DNA from: Clostridiaceae bacterium
GTDB lineage: Bacteria; Bacillota; Clostridia; Lachnospirales; Lachnospiraceae
Length of the DNA: 64,000 nucleotides
Reading direction: 5' to 3'
NCBI GenBank assembly: GCA_021200535.1
Contig: JAJQGL010000092.1
Span: 62,001 to 126,000 of the forward strand
A model generated the notes under the pieces. The model searched no databases, was not told where the DNA came from, and worked only from the letters and a program-made list of their open reading frames with translations. A program made the position numbers and the translations under genes. The stretch's first letter is position 1. Each line of letters begins with the position of its first letter. This document shows, in pieces, positions 55,008-63,867 of this stretch.

Positions 55008-55731
55008 TAAATATTACCTCGATTCTGCTTCCTGTTTCTTGCTTATAATCATTTACTGTTTGTATTGCTATTTTAGCTGCCTCATCATTTGGAAAATGAA
55101 ATTCTCCTGTTGAAATACAGCAAAAGGCAACACTTTTTATACTATTTTGTTCTGCCAATTCGAGGCAGGAACGGTAACAGGATGCCAATAATAATTTATC
55201 TTGTTTCGTAAGTGTTCCATATATAATAGGACCGACGGTGTGAAGAACATATTTGCATGGCAGATTGTAAGCACTTGTGATTTTGGCGCTTCCGGTAGGC
55301 TCAGAACTGCCCTGCTTTTTCATTATATCTGCACATTCCATACGCAGCTGCACGCCGGCATATGTGTGGATGGCATTATCAATACATTTGTGATTTGGGC
55401 AAAAGCATCCAAGCATTTGTGAATTAGCGGCGTTTACAATGGCATCGCATTTCAGGGTTGTGATATCTCCCTGCCATAGGTAAATATCCGGTTTATGCGC
55501 ATGCAGATTTTTGTAATCGGTAACAGTCTTTTGGTTTAATTCCTCGGTTAAGTATTCATTTTGTATCTGTAAAAAGTCAGGAGCTATGTCATTTGCCATG
55601 CGGACATTCAATAATCCGCGAAGCAGATATTTTTGCTCATCCTCATTTTCGGGAATTTGCAGTTCTGAATATTTTGAATTTTCTGTTTTTAAATATTTAA
55701 TTAAATATTTCCTTCGTTCATTCTGATTCAT
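54958..55731 (-). CDS. Macrodomain ADP-ribose hydrolase linked to SirTM
   Basis: The 257-residue protein has an N-terminal helical extension (~1-85) and a macrodomain with LWQGDITTLKCDAIVNAANSQMLGCFCPNHKCIDNAIH, TGSAKITSAYNLPCKYVLHTVGP and CCISTGEFHFP. The zinc-type Cys/His loop (GCFCPNHKC) matches the SirTM-associated macrodomain subgroup. It is expected to remove the ADP-ribose added by the neighbouring sirtuin. ATG 55731 follows AGAGGCTGAT; an in-frame start at 55785 would overlap the ferredoxin gene. Confidence 0.85.
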   Translation of the reverse strand: MNQNERRKYLIKYLKTENSKYSELQIPENEDEQKYLLRGLLNVRMANDIAPDFLQIQNEYLTEELNQKTVTDYKNLHAHKPDIYLWQGDITTLKCDAIVNAANSQMLGCFCPNHKCIDNAIHTYAGVQLRMECADIMKKQGSSEPTGSAKITSAYNLPCKYVLHTVGPIIYGTLTKQDKLLLASCYRSCLELAEQNSIKSVAFCCISTGEFHFPNDEAAKIAIQTVNDYKQETGSRIEVIFNVFKDYDYEIYRKLLG

Positions 55732-55732
55732 A

Positions 55733-55924
55733 TCAGCCTCTTTTCTCAATGGTTTGTTTTGGACAGATTTCTGCGCATCTGCCACAGTGAAGACAATTAC
55801 TTTGATTGATTATAACAGGTTTTACCGTTATATCAATACACTTTTGAGGACATACGGAATAGCATAGTTTACATCCTTTCTTATAGCCGCATCTTATATA
55901 GAATAGGCGCCTATGAAAAAACAT
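55733..55924 (-). CDS. Small 4Fe-4S ferredoxin-like protein
   Basis: The ~63-residue product contains CLHCGRCAEICP, a complete cluster motif, and GCKLCYSVCPQKC, in which the usual first Cys (three residues before GC) is Lys. It ends one base before the macrodomain start, so it belongs to that operon. The start is uncertain because the first codons lie within a hairpin (55906-55931). It could be the remainder of a longer iron-sulfur protein. Confidence 0.6.
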   Translation of the reverse strand: MFFHRRLFYIRCGYKKGCKLCYSVCPQKCIDITVKPVIINQSNCLHCGRCAEICPKQTIEKRG

Positions 55925-55931
55925 AGGCACC
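55906..55931. terminator. Hairpin at the ferredoxin start
   Basis: GGCGCCTATG (55906-55915) pairs with CATAGGCACC (55922-55931), nine of ten bases, around an A6 loop. It lies between the split-barrel gene and the ferredoxin frame and covers the start codon. It may be an attenuator or a weak terminator. Confidence 0.4.
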
Positions 55932-55950
55932 TTTGTGATGGCAATTCTTT

Positions 55951-56346
55951 TTAAAATTCGTATGGCGGGTTACCGGAAAAGTCGGCAATAACTCCGTGTG
56001 GGTTTTCAAGGTAAAACACTTCAAAAATAGGATTTGTTGCCTCGCCATACTGGCCTTTTACGATTGGATTAGCAATGCACATTTCTTTTGCTGCCATGTT
56101 GTTTTCAAATACAGCTGTACCGTGTAAACGAATCCAGGCATATTCAGGGCTTGAGACGGAAATTTCAATTTCAGGATTAGCCATCATATCCTTATAAACG
56201 TCTTTCTGATTATTTGTACAGAACCAAAGTTTTCCGTCCATTTCTCCGGAAAACATAAATGGACGGCATTTTCCTTTTCCATCTCTGCCTACGGTTGCTA
56301 AAAATTGAACTGGATTTGCTTGTAAAAATTCGATAACTTTCTGCAT
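55951..56346 (-). CDS. Pyridoxamine 5'-phosphate oxidase-like flavin protein
   Basis: The 131-residue protein has the FMN-binding split-barrel pattern: QFLATVGRDGKGKCRPFMF, KLWFCTNNQKDVYKDM and EYAWIRLHGTAVFE. It probably binds a flavin and reduces a small molecule. It is divergent from the HxlR gene, which may control it. ATG 56346 follows AAGGAGG. The exact substrate is unknown. Confidence 0.8.
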   Translation of the reverse strand: MQKVIEFLQANPVQFLATVGRDGKGKCRPFMFSGEMDGKLWFCTNNQKDVYKDMMANPEIEISVSSPEYAWIRLHGTAVFENNMAAKEMCIANPIVKGQYGEATNPIFEVFYLENPHGVIADFSGNPPYEF

Positions 56347-56552
56347 GATTTTTCCTCCTTACTTTTTTCAATCTTATTTTTTGTGATTTGAAAGTCCTTA
56401 GCTTTCAAATTTATTGTATCTGCTAAGTGATAATCTGTGAAGTACGCACAATAAAGTGGTATAGTTACTTTGAGGTGACTAATGGACATAAGTTTCTTTT
56501 GGTGCTATACTATCCTTTAGAAACTGTAGAGTAGAAGAATGGAGGATTTCAT

Positions 56553-56897
56553 ATGGATAAAACAAAAATGTTGTCACTAAATGAATTGCCTGCTTGTCCT
56601 GTGGAAACAACTCTTATGTTAATAAGCGATAAATGGAAGGTGTTAATTCTTCGGGACTTAATGCCGGGAACAAAACGTTTTGGCGAACTTAAAAAATCAA
56701 TTGGAAGTATTTCACAAAAGGTATTAACCTCGCAGCTCAGACAGATGGAAGGGAGCGGGCTTGTTAGCAGAACCGTGTATCCAGAGGTTCCGCCCAGAGT
56801 TGAGTATACACTTACCGAGCTGGGATATAGCCTGAAACCCATTTTGGATGCTATGTGGAAATGGGGAGAAGATTATAAAGAACAATTAAAGCACTAG
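56553..56897 (+). CDS. HxlR family transcriptional regulator
   Basis: The 114-residue protein has the HxlR winged-helix pattern: LISDKWKVLILRDLMPGTKRFGELKKSI, ISQKVLTSQLRQMEGSGLV and YPEVPPRVEYTLTELG. A Cys in PACPVE near the N-terminus matches the redox-sensing Cys of YodB/HypR-type members. It is divergent from the flavin split-barrel gene across ~205 bases, a usual arrangement for control of a redox enzyme. Confidence 0.88.
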   Translation: MDKTKMLSLNELPACPVETTLMLISDKWKVLILRDLMPGTKRFGELKKSIGSISQKVLTSQLRQMEGSGLVSRTVYPEVPPRVEYTLTELGYSLKPILDAMWKWGEDYKEQLKH

Positions 56898-56912
56898 TAT
56901 AGTTTTGAGTTT

Positions 56913-57809
56913 TTATAAAATATCTGTTCCTACATATTTTTTTAACAAATCTAGTGCAAGCTTCATTTGTGGGCTTATCCATTTATTTTTATGATAAATA
57001 TAAAAAGAGTTATATGTTTTTTCATCAAGCTCTGTTTTAACCGGCATAAGAGAACCATTTTTCAATTCTTCCCCAATGGAGTAAGTGGGGACAACTGCAA
57101 TTCCTAAATTATTCATAACACATCTTTTTACGGCTTCTATGCTTTGCACCTTCATAGGCGGATTAAGAAGAATATCCTTTTCGGAAAGGTATTTATCCAT
57201 GTCTGTCTGATAGTAGCCGTCCGGCTCATTGCAGATTAGACTGAATGGTTTGTGTTGGTGAGGTGTGATAAAATCCAGCAGATTGGTGTTTGCAAAAGGA
57301 GAAGCAACAAGAACTGCTTTATAGCTACCGAGTTTTTTATGTATGACGCTGTCAGGATAGCTGTCTTTTTCACAATTTATGCCTATGTCGGCAGTGCCAT
57401 CGGCAACGGACTGGTTGATTTCCCCTGATTGTATGGAACTGACCACAAGCTGCACGTTGGGGGCCTCCTGTGTAAATGCCCGCATAAATGGCTGCATATT
57501 GTAAATTAAAATTGAATCTGGAATTGCCAGCTTTAATGAACCGGATATCTCAGACAGGCTTTTGCCGTAATTGCTGATTTGCTCTGCACCTTGTAAAATC
57601 ATATCAATATAAGGCATAATATCTTTTCCCGCCTGTGTAAGTTCCATGTGTCTGCCTATTTTCTCGAATAATTTCAAAGCAAGTTCATCTTCAAGCTGTT
57701 TTATTTGGAATGTGACAGTAGACTGCGTATAGCCTAGTTTATCTGCAGCCTTTTGAAAGCTTCCCATTTCAAGGATTGTTTTGAATGTAACTAAATTTTT
57801 TGTATTCAC
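56913..57809 (-). CDS. LysR family transcriptional regulator
   Basis: The 298-residue protein has the LysR N-terminal HTH (FQKAADKLGYTQSTVTFQIKQLEDEL) and a periplasmic-binding-like effector domain. It is divergent from the acyl-CoA dehydrogenase gene, 132 bases away, and is its most likely regulator. The effector is unknown. Confidence 0.9.
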   Translation of the reverse strand: MNTKNLVTFKTILEMGSFQKAADKLGYTQSTVTFQIKQLEDELALKLFEKIGRHMELTQAGKDIMPYIDMILQGAEQISNYGKSLSEISGSLKLAIPDSILIYNMQPFMRAFTQEAPNVQLVVSSIQSGEINQSVADGTADIGINCEKDSYPDSVIHKKLGSYKAVLVASPFANTNLLDFITPHQHKPFSLICNEPDGYYQTDMDKYLSEKDILLNPPMKVQSIEAVKRCVMNNLGIAVVPTYSIGEELKNGSLMPVKTELDEKTYNSFYIYHKNKWISPQMKLALDLLKKYVGTDIL

Positions 57810-57941
57810 CTGTTACCACTCCTTAATATATTCAATTTATCGAATTAAGATATCGAAAATATTTAATTTTTTAATTATTTCCTTTGTGCTATTATAAAAC
57901 AGCAGGCAGGAAATAGCAATCAATTTTCAGGGAGGTTACAT

Positions 57942-59084
57942 ATGAATTTTAAGTTTAGCGGGGACGAGCAAGAAGTAATAGATATCATTCATGAATTTGG
58001 TGTAAATGAGGTAGCGCCATTGGCGGCAGAGATTGACGAACTGGAACGTTTTCCGATGGAAAGTCGAAATCGCTTGGCTGAATTAGGCATGATGGGAATT
58101 TGTTATCCGAAAGAATACGGTGGAGGCGGACATTCCTATCTGGCATATATAGCAGTTATAGAAGAATTGGCAAAGCACTGCTCAACAACCTCAGTTATGC
58201 TGTCGGATCATCATTCTTTAGGCTGTTTTCCGATTGCGGAATTTGGTACTGAGGAACAAAAACAGAAATTCCTTGTACCGCTGCTGAAAGGAGAAAAATT
58301 AGGAGCATTTGCAGTGACTGAGCCTTCCGCAGGATGTGATTTGGGAAATCAACAGACTACTGCCGTTGATATGGGCGATTACTACCTGTTAAATGGTACA
58401 AAAATCTTTATTACAAATGGCTTTTATGCGGATATCTACTATGTTACAGCGATGACAGACAGAAGTCAGCGCAGCAGAGGTATTTCCGGCTTTATTGTAG
58501 AAAAGGGGACTCCCGGATTTACATTTGGTACAAAAGAAAAGAAGATGGGTATCAAAGGTTCGGCAACTTATGAACTTGTATTTCAGGATTGTAAAATACC
58601 AAAAGAAAATCAGCTGGGTGAATTGGGCAAAGGATTCAAAATGGCTCTTACAACATTGGATGGAGGAAGAATTGGTGTTGCGGCACAGGCACTTGGCATT
58701 GCACAGGGAGCGATTGACCATTGCAAAAAATATGTTACAGAACATATGCAGGGTGAATTGAGGATTTCTCAGTATCAGTTTACGCAATTTGAGCTGGCTG
58801 ATATGCAGGCAAGAGTTGATGCTGCCAGACTGCTGGTTTATAGGGCGGCACAGGCAAAACAGGATCATGAACCGTTTTCGCATTTAGCAGCCATGGGGAA
58901 ATTATATGCATCGGAAGCGGCAACGAATGTAACCCGTCGTTGTGCACAACTTGCAGGAACTGACGGATATACAAGAAATTATCCTTTTGAGCGTTTAATG
59001 CGTGATGCAAAAATTACGGAAATTTATGAGGGAACAAGCGAGGTTCAGAGAATGGTTATATCCTCATGGATGGGAATTAAATAA
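57942..59084 (+). CDS. Acyl-CoA dehydrogenase
   Basis: The 380-residue flavoenzyme has the FAD/substrate motif FAVTEPSAGCDLGNQ, DGGRIGVAAQALGIAQGA and the catalytic-base region ITEIYEGTSEVQ. It resembles butyryl-CoA/short-chain dehydrogenases, but no etfBA, crt or hbd genes accompany it, so its electron partner must be elsewhere. ATG 57942 follows GGGAGG. Control by the divergent LysR gene is inferred. Confidence 0.9.
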   Translation: MNFKFSGDEQEVIDIIHEFGVNEVAPLAAEIDELERFPMESRNRLAELGMMGICYPKEYGGGGHSYLAYIAVIEELAKHCSTTSVMLSDHHSLGCFPIAEFGTEEQKQKFLVPLLKGEKLGAFAVTEPSAGCDLGNQQTTAVDMGDYYLLNGTKIFITNGFYADIYYVTAMTDRSQRSRGISGFIVEKGTPGFTFGTKEKKMGIKGSATYELVFQDCKIPKENQLGELGKGFKMALTTLDGGRIGVAAQALGIAQGAIDHCKKYVTEHMQGELRISQYQFTQFELADMQARVDAARLLVYRAAQAKQDHEPFSHLAAMGKLYASEAATNVTRRCAQLAGTDGYTRNYPFERLMRDAKITEIYEGTSEVQRMVISSWMGIK

Positions 59085-59119
59085 TCGGAGCCTTATGGGC
59101 GGTAATATTTTATAAATAT

Positions 59120-59524
59120 CTAATGACATATATTTTCCAATGCAGAGTAAAAATCCGGATACTGTCTTTTTAAATTGATTGGTTTTCCAGTCTCATTTAG
59201 AAAACAATGCGTGCTTGCAGACTCGCATACAAGTTCATCTTCTACATACATCTGGTATGCCAGAATCAATTTGACAGAGGATAGTTTTTCAACAGTTACA
59301 ATTATTTTGATTACATCAGGATATGAAGTGCTTTTTTTATAATGACAGGAGATATCAATAACAGGAGAGATTATGTGTTCCTGTTCCATTTTGTCATATC
59401 CCCATCCAAGCTGCTCCATCAGATCGATTCGTGCTTCTTCCATAAAACGGATATAATTGGAATGGTGAGTAAATTGCATTTTGTCTGTTTCATAGTATTG
59501 AACTTTATGAATATATGGTTTCAT
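59120..59524 (-). CDS. Acyl-CoA thioesterase, hotdog fold
   Basis: The 134-residue protein has the 4-hydroxybenzoyl-CoA thioesterase-type start VQYYETDKMQFTHHSNYIRFMEEAR, with the catalytic Asp and His region, and a STHCFLNETGKPINL end. It may hydrolyse the product or substrate of the converging acyl-CoA dehydrogenase. ATG 59524 is preferred to the upstream in-frame start at 59578 because the domain begins there and GAGAGG lies upstream. Confidence 0.85.
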   Translation of the reverse strand: MKPYIHKVQYYETDKMQFTHHSNYIRFMEEARIDLMEQLGWGYDKMEQEHIISPVIDISCHYKKSTSYPDVIKIIVTVEKLSSVKLILAYQMYVEDELVCESASTHCFLNETGKPINLKRQYPDFYSALENICH

Positions 59525-59577
59525 AAATTGTTTTCCTCTCTTCCTTGTAAAAATTAGGATTTTCTCCGGCATTTGCA

Positions 59578-59691
59578 TTATACAGCGGATTGTTTTTTTA
59601 TGTGTTCCACAATCATGTCATACCGTTCCTGTGCCTGTTCATCAATGACTGACAGGCTGTACAATTTCCACAGCAGGTATTTCTGCCTGAT
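59578..59691 (-). pseudogene. Fragment resembling the transposon protein TnpV
   Basis: A frame open from about 59691 to the stop at 59578-59580 reads RQKYLLWKLYSLSVIDEQAQ then ERYDMIVEHIKKQSAV. The IDEQAxER core and spacing recall TnpV proteins of Clostridia transposons. No start codon or remaining gene is present. It is a likely scar of a past insertion beside tRNA-Arg. Confidence 0.35.
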
Positions 59692-59737
59692 TTCATGTCA
59701 AGACTTCTATGTAGTTCGATTGTTTTGTGGTAGGATT

Positions 59738-59768
59738 TGATTAGCAGAAATCGCTTCTGCTAATCCCA
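59738..59768. other. Perfect hairpin upstream of the tRNA-Arg terminator
   Basis: GATTAGCAGAA and TTCTGCTAATC pair over 11 bases with loop ATCGC. It has no T-run and lies between the TnpV-like fragment and the tRNA-Arg terminator. It may be another trace of a mobile element. Confidence 0.4.
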
Positions 59769-59803
59769 CATTGCTATGAGTTCAATTCCCCTCAGAAAAT
59801 AAA

Positions 59804-59842
59804 AAATGCCGAAAACCTTGACTTCACAGTGCTTTCGGCAGA
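59804..59842 (-). terminator. Terminator of tRNA-Arg
   Basis: On the minus strand CTGCCGAAAG pairs with TTTTCGGCA and is followed by a T-rich tract (the A-run at 59798-59806). Confidence 0.8.
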
Positions 59843-59849
59843 ATTTTAG

Positions 59850-59923
59850 CGTCGCTAAGAGGATTTGAACCTCCGGCCTACCGCTTAGGAGGCGGTCGCT
59901 CTATCCAACTGAGCTATAGCGAC
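59850..59923 (-). tRNA. tRNA-Arg (anticodon CCT)
   Basis: On the minus strand GTCGCTA pairs with TAGCGAC. The D arm has AGCTCAGTTGGATAGAGC, the anticodon stem ACCGC/GCGGT encloses CTCCTAA (anticodon CCT), and the T loop contains GGTTCAAATCC. CCA is not encoded. It reads the AGG codon. Confidence 0.93.
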
Positions 59924-60124
59924 AATTACATACTATTGCATTTTAGCACATACATTTTTTGCCGTCAAGTGAGGGATTCACCAACGTAATAAAATATATG
60001 GAAACCGGAAAAAGAGTATCTGAATAAGCCTTGAAAAACAGGAGAAGTAGTGTTATTATGCGAATATCTTATATAAATGGTTTTGCTGTTATTGGACAAA
60101 AAGAGAGGAGCTTTTGGAATATTT

Positions 60125-61537
60125 ATGTCAGAAGAAATTGAAAACAAAGATCAGGATTCTGAATATGAGGACGTTTGTTATATTTGCCGGAGACCGGAGC
60201 ATATTGCCGGGAAGATGATTCATATTCCCAATAATATTTGCATTTGTAACGACTGTATGCAAAAGACATTTGATTCTATGGAGCATATGACAGGGCCGTT
60301 TCCGGGCGGCATGCCCAATATAGAAATGTTTACAATGGGGCAGCCGCCGCAGGGAGAAGTACCGAAAAATCAAAAAATAAAAAAGAAAAAGGCACAAAAG
60401 GAGAAAAAACAGGGACAGGATAAGCAGGAGGGGATTTTTGATATTCAGCATATGCCTGCCCCGCATATTATTAAACAGACACTGGATGAGCATGTGGTTG
60501 GCCAGGAACATGCGAAGAAGGTCATGTCAGTTGCCGTGTACAATCACTACAAACGTGTGCTGACGGATACAGAGGAAAATGAGGACGGCATTGAGATTGA
60601 AAAATCCAATATGCTGATGATCGGGCCGACTGGCTCTGGAAAGACCTATATGGTTAAAACGCTGGCCCAAATTCTGCAGGTGCCGCTTGCCATTACAGAT
60701 GCCACGTCACTGACGGAGGCAGGATATATTGGCGATGATGTGGAAAGTGTGCTTTCTAAATTGCTGGCTGCTGCAGACAATGATGTCGAAAAGGCGGAAC
60801 ATGGTATTATTTTTATTGATGAGATTGACAAGATTGCCAAAAAACGCAATACAAACAGCCGTGATGTCAGCGGCGAGTCGGTCCAGCAGGGCATGCTGAA
60901 GCTTTTGGAGGGCAGTGACGTTGAAGTGCCGGTGGGGGCAACCAGCAAAAATGCGATGGTGCCCATGACTACGATCAATACCAGAAATATTTTATTTATC
61001 TGCGGCGGTGCATTTCCGGAGCTGGAAAAAGTGATTAAGAATCGCTTGAAAAAGCAGTCGTCGATTGGATTTTTGTCTCAGTTGGATGATGAGTTTGACA
61101 AGGATGAAAATATTTTGCAAAAGGTGACAACAGAAGATTTGCGGGAATTTGGAATGATTCCGGAATTTCTGGGCAGATTGCCGATTGTATTTGCATTGCA
61201 GCCAATGACGGAAGAAATGCTTGTGAAAGTATTGACGCAGCCGAAAAATGCGATTATCAAACAATATCAGAAGCTGCTGGCATTCGATGAGGTAGATTTG
61301 CGCTTTGAAGAGGAAGCGGTCCGTGCGATTGCAAACAAGGCGTTGGATAAAAAGACCGGAGCCAGGGCGCTCCGTGCGATTATTGAAGAATTTATGCTGG
61401 ATATCATGTATGAAATACCAAAGGACGACATGATTGGAAGAGTTACGATTACCCGCGATTATATTGAAAAGAAAGGTGCTCCGCAGATTGAGATGCGGGA
61501 AAGCGGGGAAGCGAAGTTTTTGACGCAGAGGGACTAA
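60125..61537 (+). CDS. clpX: ClpX-type AAA+ unfoldase
   Basis: The 470-residue protein has the N-terminal C4 zinc domain (CYICRR ... CICNDC), Walker A GPTGSGKT, pore loop EAGYIGDD, Walker [12 protein letters not shown] and an IGF ClpP-docking tripeptide in SSIGFLSQ. It is about 50 residues longer than typical ClpX, mainly in a Lys/Gln-rich linker (residues ~65-105) between zinc domain and ATPase. No clpP or tig gene is adjacent, so it may be a second ClpX-like copy. The ribosome site (GAGAGGAG) lies rather far from ATG 60125. Confidence 0.88.
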   Translation: MSEEIENKDQDSEYEDVCYICRRPEHIAGKMIHIPNNICICNDCMQKTFDSMEHMTGPFPGGMPNIEMFTMGQPPQGEVPKNQKIKKKKAQKEKKQGQDKQEGIFDIQHMPAPHIIKQTLDEHVVGQEHAKKVMSVAVYNHYKRVLTDTEENEDGIEIEKSNMLMIGPTGSGKTYMVKTLAQILQVPLAITDATSLTEAGYIGDDVESVLSKLLAAADNDVEKAEHGIIFIDEIDKIAKKRNTNSRDVSGESVQQGMLKLLEGSDVEVPVGATSKNAMVPMTTINTRNILFICGGAFPELEKVIKNRLKKQSSIGFLSQLDDEFDKDENILQKVTTEDLREFGMIPEFLGRLPIVFALQPMTEEMLVKVLTQPKNAIIKQYQKLLAFDEVDLRFEEEAVRAIANKALDKKTGARALRAIIEEFMLDIMYEIPKDDMIGRVTITRDYIEKKGAPQIEMRESGEAKFLTQRD

Positions 61538-61606
61538 ACAATCAGCCTGAAAACATAATTTGGATTTCTGAATACAATAGATAAAATGCTTTTATCAGGA
61601 GTGGTT

Positions 61607-63358
61607 ATGGACGAAGTATGCAATCACGCAATTTATTCGGAAGATTATCTGGATTATCTGGTTGAATACTATGAAGAAAATGAAAATGAGCCTGATTTAC
61701 AAAACGTAGTTTGCCAGCAGCTGGTATCGCCGCGGTATGCGGTGCTGTACGAACCCGGACAGAGCTATGATACGGCTTCTGTTTCCAATATTAAGATTAT
61801 TCCGCGCTGTTATGGGCTGCTTTCCTCAGATGCCATGCTTGAGACAATCGGGGCAACAAGGGTACAGAGAAATCCGAATTTGAATTATTATGGAAATGAT
61901 ATTTTAATCGGATTTATTGATACGGGAATTGATTATGCACATCCGGCTTTTATAGGCAGCGACGGAAAAACAAGAATTCTTGGAATCTGGGATCAGACAA
62001 TGCAGAATCCGCGTGAGGGGGAGCAGGCTCCGGCGGATTTTGAATTTGGCGTGGAGTATACGCCGGATCAAATCAATCTGGCGCTGGAGAGCAGACAGCC
62101 TCTGGATGTGGTTCCTACCCGGGATACCAATGGACATGGAACTTTTATGGCCGGTATAGCCTGCGGGAACCGCATTGAGGAACAGCAATTTTCAGGAGTG
62201 GCGCCGCTTTCGTCGATTTGTGTTGTAAAATGTAAGGAAGCAAAGCAGAACTTAAAGGATTATTACTTTATTCATGGGGATGAACCCTGCTATGCAGAAA
62301 GTGATATTATGCTGGCAATCCGATATGTAAACCGGATTGCGAAAAGGTATCGGATGACGGTGATTTATTGTGTCGGGATGGGAACCAGCCAGGGTGCGCA
62401 TCTCCGCGGCGGTGTCTTGGGAGAATTTTTACAGGAATATGGGGATTACCGGGGCAATTTTGTGATTACTGCGGGCGGCAATGAGGGAAATACATCGCAT
62501 CATTACCGGAGTGATTCATTAGAGCCGGACGGCAGCGTAGAGGTTGAAGTGCGGGTAGGGGCAGATGAAACAGGATTTACAACACAGCTCTGGACAGATG
62601 TGACCAATTTGTACTCTGTGGCACTGATCTCGCCGGATGGTGAATATTCGGGAAAAACAGAGGCACGGCTGGGTGAAAAGCGTCAGATTAATTTTTTGTT
62701 TGAAAAAACAGTAGTCTATATAGAATATTTGCTGATTTCGCATGAAAGCGGGGATGAATGTATTCAGATACGTTTCCGTTCTCCGGCAGAGGGGATTTGG
62801 AGAATTCGGGTTTTCAATGAAAATAAGTATTCTACTCGTTTTGATATGTGGCTTCCTATTCGTAATTTTTTAAGTGAGGATACTTACTTTTTACGTGCTG
62901 ATCCGGACACGACTTTGTGTGATCCGAGCAATAATACAGGACTGATTTCATGTTCGTATTATAATTCTTATAATCGCAGTGTGGAGATTGAGGCCAGCCG
63001 CGGGTTTACGAGAGATGGCGGCATCAAACCTGATTTTGCTGCGCCGGGTGTGGAAATATATGGTCCGCTGCCTTTCTTGGGAAATTATCCGGCAGATGAA
63101 ACAGAACGGGAAGAGCGTGCGCGGTATGGGTATCGTTCCGGTTCCAGTTATGCTGCAGCAATCACAGCAGGAACTGTGGCAATTTTGGCAGAATGGGCGA
63201 TCATTGACCAGAATGATTTGTCGCTTGATACGGTTAAAGCCCAAAAATATCTGATCCGTGGGGCAGACCGGTCAGGTATTACGGTTCCGAACCAAACCTG
63301 GGGAAATGGGACATTGGACATTTATAACGTTTTCGACAGCTTTCGCCCGCAGATTTAG
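61607..63358 (+). CDS. S8 subtilisin-like protease, Csp germination protease type
   Basis: The 583-residue protein matches the clostridial Csp/CspBA subtilases that act in spore germination. The triad is Asp in GFIDTGIDYAHPAF, His in DTNGHGTFMAG and Ser in GSSYAAAITAG, so it looks active. A large insert with a jelly-roll-like stretch (~300-440) separates His and Ser, as in Csp proteins. There is no signal peptide. ATG 61607 follows AGGAG. Whether it processes a cortex hydrolase here is unknown. Confidence 0.85.
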   Translation: MDEVCNHAIYSEDYLDYLVEYYEENENEPDLQNVVCQQLVSPRYAVLYEPGQSYDTASVSNIKIIPRCYGLLSSDAMLETIGATRVQRNPNLNYYGNDILIGFIDTGIDYAHPAFIGSDGKTRILGIWDQTMQNPREGEQAPADFEFGVEYTPDQINLALESRQPLDVVPTRDTNGHGTFMAGIACGNRIEEQQFSGVAPLSSICVVKCKEAKQNLKDYYFIHGDEPCYAESDIMLAIRYVNRIAKRYRMTVIYCVGMGTSQGAHLRGGVLGEFLQEYGDYRGNFVITAGGNEGNTSHHYRSDSLEPDGSVEVEVRVGADETGFTTQLWTDVTNLYSVALISPDGEYSGKTEARLGEKRQINFLFEKTVVYIEYLLISHESGDECIQIRFRSPAEGIWRIRVFNENKYSTRFDMWLPIRNFLSEDTYFLRADPDTTLCDPSNNTGLISCSYYNSYNRSVEIEASRGFTRDGGIKPDFAAPGVEIYGPLPFLGNYPADETEREERARYGYRSGSSYAAAITAGTVAILAEWAIIDQNDLSLDTVKAQKYLIRGADRSGITVPNQTWGNGTLDIYNVFDSFRPQI

Positions 63359-63580
63359 GGCGGATTTTTGGCTGACCATCATTTTGTAGTCCCGTAAAAT
63401 AACTTTATATTGTAAGCTTGCTGCATTTAGTGCATAGATATAGCTGTCGATCAAATCCGGTTCGCTGGCGTTGGATAGACCGTTATAGGCATCCTGTAAA
63501 TTCCGCTGTGCATCCAGCAGGGCTTTTTTTAGAAAAACTTCTCTTTTGGGGAGTTTTTCTTTTTTGGATAATAATTTCAT
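63272..63580 (-). CDS. DUF2508 (YaaL-like) protein
   Basis: The 102-residue protein is helical, with DAYNGLSNASEPDLIDSYIYALNAASLQYKVILRDYK fitting the DUF2508/YaaL pattern often found next to bofA. Its last 87 bases overlap the end of the subtilase gene on the other strand. ATG 63580 lies behind AAAGGAGAC. Function unknown. Confidence 0.65.
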   Translation of the reverse strand: MKLLSKKEKLPKREVFLKKALLDAQRNLQDAYNGLSNASEPDLIDSYIYALNAASLQYKVILRDYKMMVSQKSALNLRAKAVENVINVQCPISPGLVRNRNT

Positions 63581-63867
63581 GGAATTTGCTGTCTCCTTTC
63601 ACAAATGTTGTCCTTGCTTACAGTATAGACAGTCAATTCCATATTTATGCAATTATTTTTTTATTTGATTCACAGTTTATCTGAATTTGCTGCGTCGGAC
63701 AGCTTGCTGGACGTTTCCCGCGCATGTCGGAGGAGGACTGTGGACAGTAACCTTTATTTTGTTTTTGCAGGAGATTTCTTTTTGTTCTAAATGCATGGAA
63801 AAAATGTTTCAGGCATAGGGTAGTAAAGAAGGACAAGAAACAGATGCAAGGATGAAAGGGGTACATA

